A stretch of DNA of 64,000 bases from Coriobacteriaceae bacterium AM113-163 (GTDB taxonomy: Bacteria > Actinomycetota > Coriobacteriia > Coriobacteriales > Coriobacteriaceae): assembly GCA_027673765.1 (NCBI GenBank), contig JAQDWB010000012.1:1-64000 (forward strand). The letters run 5' to 3'. The position numbers and the translations under genes were made by a program. The notes under the pieces were generated by a model. That model saw nothing but the letters and a program-made list of their open reading frames with translations. It did no database searches and was not told the origin of the DNA. Below are positions 59,812-64,000 of this stretch, piece after piece; position 1 is the stretch's first letter, and each line of letters opens with the position of its first letter.

Positions 59812-62172
59812 ATGGATGCCGCAGCCCGTACCGCCCATGATTCCGCCCTCCAGCCGTTCTCGGAGATGGAGCACTATAAGCATGCCGATGAGCTGCCGCC
59901 CGAGATTATGGCGGACAGCTACGACAAGCTGGAGCGCCTGTGCCTCAAATATATGAATGAGGACGACTTTTCTAAGGTGGAGCAGGCCTATTGCTTTGCT
60001 GCCGAGAAGCACTGCAACCAAAAGCGCCGCTCGGGTGAGATGTACATCAACCATCCCGTCGAGGTGGCCATCATTTTGGCCGATCTCAAGATGGACTGTG
60101 ACGTGGTGTGCGCCGCGCTGCTACACGATACCGTCGAGGATACCGAGACCTCGCTTGCCGATGTTTCCGACCTGTTTGGCGATACGGTGGCCGAGCTCGT
60201 CGATGGCGTGACCAAGCTCACCAACATCGAAGTCGACAGCATGGACGAGAAACAGGCCCTCACGCTGCGCAAGATGTTCCTCGCCATGTCCAAGGACATC
60301 CGCGTCATCATCGTTAAGCTTGCCGACCGTCTGCACAACATGCGAACGCTGGCAGCCCTGCGCGAGGATCGTCGCCTGTTTAAGGCGCGCGAGACCATGG
60401 ACGTGTACGCACCCTTGGCCGACCGCCTGGGCATGAGCTCTATTAAGTGGGAACTCGAGGACCTGTCCTTCTTCTACCTGGAGCCCGATGCCTACCAGCG
60501 CATCGCGCGCATGGTGGCTGAGTCGCGCGAGGTCCGCGAGCGCTACCTTGCCGAGACCATCAAGACGCTTACCGATGAGCTCAACCGCATTGGTCTAGAG
60601 GACTTCCAGATCAACGGCCGTTCCAAGCACTATTGGTCCATCTACCAAAAGATGAAGCGCAAGGGCAAGGAATTCTCCGAGATCTACGACCTGGTGGCAC
60701 TGCGCGTCATCACGCATTCGGTGCGCGATTGCTACTCCACGCTCGGCGCGGTGCATACGCTGTGGCACCCCATGCCCGGTCGCTTTAAAGATTATATCGC
60801 CATGCCCAAGGTCAATAACTACCAGTCGCTCCATACGACGGTTATCGGCCCCACGGCCCGCCCGCTCGAGATTCAGATTCGAACCTATGAGATGCATGAG
60901 CAGGCCGAGTACGGCATTGCCGCCCACTGGCTATATAAGAAGTCGGGCGGATCGTCTGCTTCCAAGACCAATGACGCTCAACGTTTGGACGACCAGATCA
61001 ACTGGCTCAAGCATTCGCTCGATTGGGCGGCTTCCGACGAGATCACCGATGCCAAGGAATACCTGCATTCGCTGAAGGTCGACCTCTTCGATCAGGAGAT
61101 CTTTGTCTTTACGCCCAAGGGCGAGGTCATGGCGCTTCGTGCCGGCTCCACGCCGCTCGACTTTGCCTACGCCGTTCACACCGAGGTGGGAAACCATTGC
61201 GTCGGCGCCAAAATCAACGGTGCGGTGGCTCCGCTCACGCACGAGATTAAGACGGGTGACCGTGTCGAGATTCTGACTAACAAGAGTTCCAAGCCGTCGC
61301 GTGATTGGCTCAAGATCGTTAAGACACCTTCCGCCAAGTCAAAGATCCGCCGCTATTTTGCCGCTGCGACCAAGGACGACGACGCTGCTGCTGGTCGCGA
61401 TATGCTGGCTAAGGACCTGCGTAAGCGTGGCTATGGCATTTCTACGCCGCGTTCGACGCGTGCGCTCAACGCCGTGGCGGAGCAGTTTAACTTCAAGCAG
61501 CTCGAGGACCTGTTTGCCGCCGTCGGCGCCGGCAAGGTTGCCCCGCGCGCTGTGGGCAATAAGGTCGAGCAAATCTTGGACCCCAAGCCCGAGGAACAGC
61601 TCACCAAGGCCGAGGCTATCGCCGAGGTCGTGAAGCAGCCTGCTCGCGGCTCCAACCGCAAGCCGCAAAAGCGCGGCAAGAGCGCCAGTAACGGCATTAT
61701 CGTCAAGGGCGAGAGCAACAGCGGCCTACTGGTCCGTCTGGCTCATTGCTGCAACCCCGTGACGGGCGACGACATCGTCGGCTTCATCACGCGCGGTCGT
61801 GGCGTTTCGGTGCATCGCGCCAACTGTCCCAACGTCAAGGGTCTTATGGAGCATCCCGAGCGCATGATCGAAGTGGAGTGGGACGGCGCTGCCGACACCC
61901 TCTTCCAGGTCGAGATCGTGGTCGAGTGCCTGGACCGCATGGGCCTGCTCAAGGACGTCACCATTGCCATTGGCGATGCGGGCGGCAATATCCTTTCTGC
62001 CGCTACGTCGACCAACCGCGAGGGTATTGCAACCCTGCGCTTTATGGTCGAGATCTCGGACGCGAGTGGTCTGGATCCGCTGCTGGCCTCTATCAGCAGC
62101 GTTGACTCGGTCTACGACGCGCGCCGCCTGATGCCCGGCGAGGGTGGAGCCCAGCTTAAGCGCCGCGTTTAG
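59812..62172 (+). CDS. rsh: Bifunctional (p)ppGpp synthetase/hydrolase
   Basis: A 786-residue RelA/SpoT homologue controlling the stringent response. The hydrolase HD domain is intact (HDTVEDT, His105-Asp106), as are His67 and His81. The synthetase domain shows YDLVALRVITHSVRDCYSTL and RFKDYIAMPKVNNYQSLHTT. The TGS domain is EIFVFTPKGEVMALRAGSTP, and a C-terminal ACT domain follows (VEIVVECLDRMGLLKDVT). The start at 59812 follows aggggaagggg. It lies directly after the RecJ fusion and is probably co-transcribed with it; a terminator follows. Confidence 0.95.
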   Translation: MDAAARTAHDSALQPFSEMEHYKHADELPPEIMADSYDKLERLCLKYMNEDDFSKVEQAYCFAAEKHCNQKRRSGEMYINHPVEVAIILADLKMDCDVVCAALLHDTVEDTETSLADVSDLFGDTVAELVDGVTKLTNIEVDSMDEKQALTLRKMFLAMSKDIRVIIVKLADRLHNMRTLAALREDRRLFKARETMDVYAPLADRLGMSSIKWELEDLSFFYLEPDAYQRIARMVAESREVRERYLAETIKTLTDELNRIGLEDFQINGRSKHYWSIYQKMKRKGKEFSEIYDLVALRVITHSVRDCYSTLGAVHTLWHPMPGRFKDYIAMPKVNNYQSLHTTVIGPTARPLEIQIRTYEMHEQAEYGIAAHWLYKKSGGSSASKTNDAQRLDDQINWLKHSLDWAASDEITDAKEYLHSLKVDLFDQEIFVFTPKGEVMALRAGSTPLDFAYAVHTEVGNHCVGAKINGAVAPLTHEIKTGDRVEILTNKSSKPSRDWLKIVKTPSAKSKIRRYFAAATKDDDAAAGRDMLAKDLRKRGYGISTPRSTRALNAVAEQFNFKQLEDLFAAVGAGKVAPRAVGNKVEQILDPKPEEQLTKAEAIAEVVKQPARGSNRKPQKRGKSASNGIIVKGESNSGLLVRLAHCCNPVTGDDIVGFITRGRGVSVHRANCPNVKGLMEHPERMIEVEWDGAADTLFQVEIVVECLDRMGLLKDVTIAIGDAGGNILSAATSTNREGIATLRFMVEISDASGLDPLLASISSVDSVYDARRLMPGEGGAQLKRRV

Positions 62173-62209
62173 TCGCGACGAACGTGCCACATTATCGATA
62201 TTCGCTATG

Positions 62210-62239
62210 CTCGAGGCATCGTTTGATGCCTCGAGTTCT
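62210..62239 (+). terminator. Terminator of the RecJ-rsh operon
   Basis: A perfect 11-bp stem ctcgaggcatc/gatgcctcgag (62210-62220 with 62225-62235), four-base loop, then ttcta. The T-run is weak. Confidence 0.7.
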
Positions 62240-62256
62240 ATAGAGAGGAGAAGGAC

Positions 62257-62937
62257 ATGAGTGCTGTGTCCTTGGATTTAACTCCCAAGGGATCGGTCGA
62301 GATCGAGACGCTCGTAAACGGTCCCATTCAGACCAATAGCTATGCTGTCATTTCGGACAATGAGTGCGTGATTATCGACCCCGCATGGGAAGGCGAGCGC
62401 TTGGTGGAGCATATTCGAGCCGAACACCCCGGCGTACACGTGCTTGGCGCCGTATGCACTCATGGCCATGCCGATCATGTTGGTGGTGTTGCCGGCGTGC
62501 GAACCACCGCTGGTGAGGGCTGCCAGTATGAGCTGTGTGCTAAGGATGTGGCGGTGCCGCATGCGAATATCGAGGAACAGCGAGCTATGTGGGGCATCGA
62601 GACGCCCGATCCGGGTGAGCCGACGCGCCTGCTCGCCGAGGGCGATGCTATCGAGGTGGGCGATATCTGCCTGCAGGTGATCGAGACGCCAGGGCATACG
62701 CCGGGCGGGATCGTCTTGTTTGCTGTCACCGAGCAGGGGGACATTGCCTTTGTGGGCGACACCCTGTTTCCGGGCGGGCACGGCCGCACCGATCTTTCTG
62801 GAGGAGACGAGGCGGCGATTCTGCGCTCGCTCTCCAAGCTCGCCCACATGCTTCCACCCGATACCGTTTGTTTGACTGGCCACGGTCCCTCGACCACTAT
62901 GGCGCGTGAACTCATGTGCAACCCGTTCATGCGCTAG
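62257..62937 (+). CDS. MBL-fold hydrolase (glyoxalase II-like)
   Basis: A 226-residue metallo-beta-lactamase-fold hydrolase. The metal motif is CTHGHADHVGG; later LFPGGHGRTDLSGG and TGHGPSTTM complete the site. The opening NGPIQTNSYAVISDNECVIIDPA is typical of glyoxalase-II-like proteins. It probably hydrolyses a thioester such as a lactoyl-thiol. GAGAGGAGAAGG precedes the ATG at 62257. It is separated from the RelA/SpoT gene by a terminator. Confidence 0.88.
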   Translation: MSAVSLDLTPKGSVEIETLVNGPIQTNSYAVISDNECVIIDPAWEGERLVEHIRAEHPGVHVLGAVCTHGHADHVGGVAGVRTTAGEGCQYELCAKDVAVPHANIEEQRAMWGIETPDPGEPTRLLAEGDAIEVGDICLQVIETPGHTPGGIVLFAVTEQGDIAFVGDTLFPGGHGRTDLSGGDEAAILRSLSKLAHMLPPDTVCLTGHGPSTTMARELMCNPFMR

Positions 62938-63056
62938 ACAGTTTCCGTTTCCACCCAAGAGACTTCCGACTTCTGGGGAAATCGGGATTGTGGAACACCT
63001 TTCATAAACCTTGTATCTTTCTAATTGTCGGATAGATACGGGGAGGTGAAACGTTG

Positions 63057-64000
63057 GTGTTAGATTCACAGGTTCAAAAAGTACTTGACTACATAGAGGC
63101 TAATCACGATGTTTCGCCCGCTCGTCTTTGCGAAGAGTTTGGCGTGAGCGATCGCACGATTCGTACTTATGTCAAGAAGCTCAACGCTGTCCTCGAGCCT
63201 CAGGCCCATATCCATAAACACCGTGGCGGGGGTTATACCCTCAATATCAGCGATTGCGACGCATACCGCTCGATCAAGGACGATGCATCCAATGGGGGTC
63301 TCAAGTCAATTCCCTCTACGAGCGAGGGGCGCGTTGAGTACTTGCTGAACGACCTGTTGAGTCGCGTCGACTGGATCACCCTGGACGATCTTTCGGAGAT
63401 CCTCTATGTATCCCGCAATGCTATTTCAGGCGATCTCAAGCGGGTTGAGGCACAGCTGGCCAAGTTCGATCTCAAGCTTGAACGGCGTCCTCATTACGGG
63501 ATTCGCGTGAGCGGCTCGGAGATGTCGCGTCGCCTCTGCTTGGCAAGCATTACGCTCGACAAGCTTGCAGAGCATCGTGAGAGCGATTCTCAGAACCAGG
63601 TGACCCTCGACACGATTGCCACCTGTGTGAATGAGGTCATTGCCGAGGAAGGCTTCCAAATCAACTCAGCGGCCTATCAAAACTTGCTGGTTCATATCGC
63701 GGTCGCCATTTGGCGAATCCGCGAGCAGTGCTACGTCCCGCTCGAAGCCGAACATATTGAGAAGCTGCGTACAGCGCGCGAGTTTGCGGTGGCCGGTTGT
63801 GTGGCTTTGCGTATCGAGAAAGCTTTCGACATTCGGCTCCCAGAGGAGGAGGTTGCCTACATCGCCATTCACCTTGCGGGAAAGCAATCTCTGTATGCTA
63901 GTTCCGACGGTGCAGATGAAGGTCTCGTAATTTCCGACGAGGTTTGGGATGTGGTCACTGAGATGCTCGAGTGCATCTGGGATTCCTATCACTTTGATTT
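63057..64000 (+). CDS. BglG/LicR-type PRD regulator, cut by the window edge
   Basis: The frame is open to the end of the window (314 codons). It begins VLDSQVQKVLDYIEANHDVS with a DeoR/Mga-like helix-turn-helix (ARLCEEFGVSDRTIRTYVKK) and a second one (LDDLSEILYVSRNAISGDLK). A PRD domain follows (LLVHIAVAIWRIREQ, EEEVAYIAIHLAGKQ), the phosphorylation domain of phosphotransferase-controlled regulators. The full protein would carry further PRD and EIIA/EIIB domains. GGGAGGTGA seven bases before the GTG at 63057 fixes the start. Target genes are likely downstream, outside the window. Confidence 0.85.
   Translation, partial: MLDSQVQKVLDYIEANHDVSPARLCEEFGVSDRTIRTYVKKLNAVLEPQAHIHKHRGGGYTLNISDCDAYRSIKDDASNGGLKSIPSTSEGRVEYLLNDLLSRVDWITLDDLSEILYVSRNAISGDLKRVEAQLAKFDLKLERRPHYGIRVSGSEMSRRLCLASITLDKLAEHRESDSQNQVTLDTIATCVNEVIAEEGFQINSAAYQNLLVHIAVAIWRIREQCYVPLEAEHIEKLRTAREFAVAGCVALRIEKAFDIRLPEEEVAYIAIHLAGKQSLYASSDGADEGLVISDEVWDVVTEMLECIWDSYHFD

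Noticed and set aside
1..64000. CRISPR array, tRNA or rRNA genes
   Set aside because: I looked for regularly spaced direct repeats, cloverleaf-like ends (cca with ttc-a-tc arms) and rRNA-like stretches and found none. The repeats present are palindromic and irregularly placed.

Overview
The window is chromosomal DNA from a high-GC, anaerobic, gut-type actinobacterium, most likely Coriobacteriia close to Collinsella. This assignment rests on gene content and was not searched. Supporting features are an N-terminal-rubredoxin rubrerythrin, a lactate dehydrogenase/EtfAB complex with a ferredoxin-bearing EtfA, a RecJ-helicase fusion, a bile-acid-symporter-family protein, and several families of short palindromic intergenic repeats. 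I see no rRNA, tRNA or CRISPR array.

Layout. 0.1-1.4 kb: a nuclease-like orphan gene whose stop codon lies inside a 123-bp inverted-repeat element. 1.5-8.1 kb: rubrerythrin, an alcohol/aldehyde dehydrogenase pair, a HIRAN protein, a small acidic protein, a metallophosphoesterase and a DUF2130 coiled-coil protein. 8.2-17.7 kb: a Ski2-like helicase, the second 123-bp element, then a tRNA-modification neighbourhood (TrmB, a Trm9/ALKBH8-like methyltransferase, Elp3) interrupted by an XRE regulator-DUF4097 pair and followed by a spermidine-synthase-like protein. 17.8-23.4 kb: a compact minus-strand cassette of TerB-N/TerB-C protein, BrxD-like (DUF2791) ATPase and Lhr/BrxHI-like helicase. It looks like an accessory-defence or stress module and is the best candidate for an undescribed system. 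23.5-27.5 kb: a DUF554 membrane protein and a five-gene minus-strand locus, three of whose products have signal peptides and one a membrane anchor, with WxL-like and sortase-like hints.

27.9-31.5 kb: FAD-linked D-lactate/glycolate-type dehydrogenase-EtfB-EtfA. 31.5-37 kb: HD phosphohydrolase, AzlCD exporter, KdgT permease, a GGDEF protein and an EamA transporter. 37-45 kb: purL, a CPA2 antiporter, a triple-hairpin repeat array, a short-chain dehydrogenase that appears to read through its own terminator, and homoserine dehydrogenase. 45.4-51.7 kb: a complete branched-chain amino acid ABC importer with two paralogous binding lipoproteins (livJ1 livJ2 livHMGF). 51.7-52.3 kb: a scar of decayed mobile DNA (IS110-like and ParB-like remnants) that abuts a truncated DUF4097 gene, the last member of a PadR-DUF1700-DUF4097 operon. 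53.7-64 kb: CutC, a GalT-like DUF4931 protein, the bile-acid-symporter-family protein, the RecJ-helicase fusion, the RelA/SpoT enzyme, an MBL-fold hydrolase and the start of a BglG/LicR-type regulator that runs off the window.

The genes that work together are the livJ-F importer, the Ldh-Etf complex, AzlC with AzlD, the alcohol/aldehyde dehydrogenase pair, PadR with DUF1700 and DUF4097, and probably the TerB-ATPase-helicase cassette. A functional link between Elp3 and the Trm9-like enzyme is inference.
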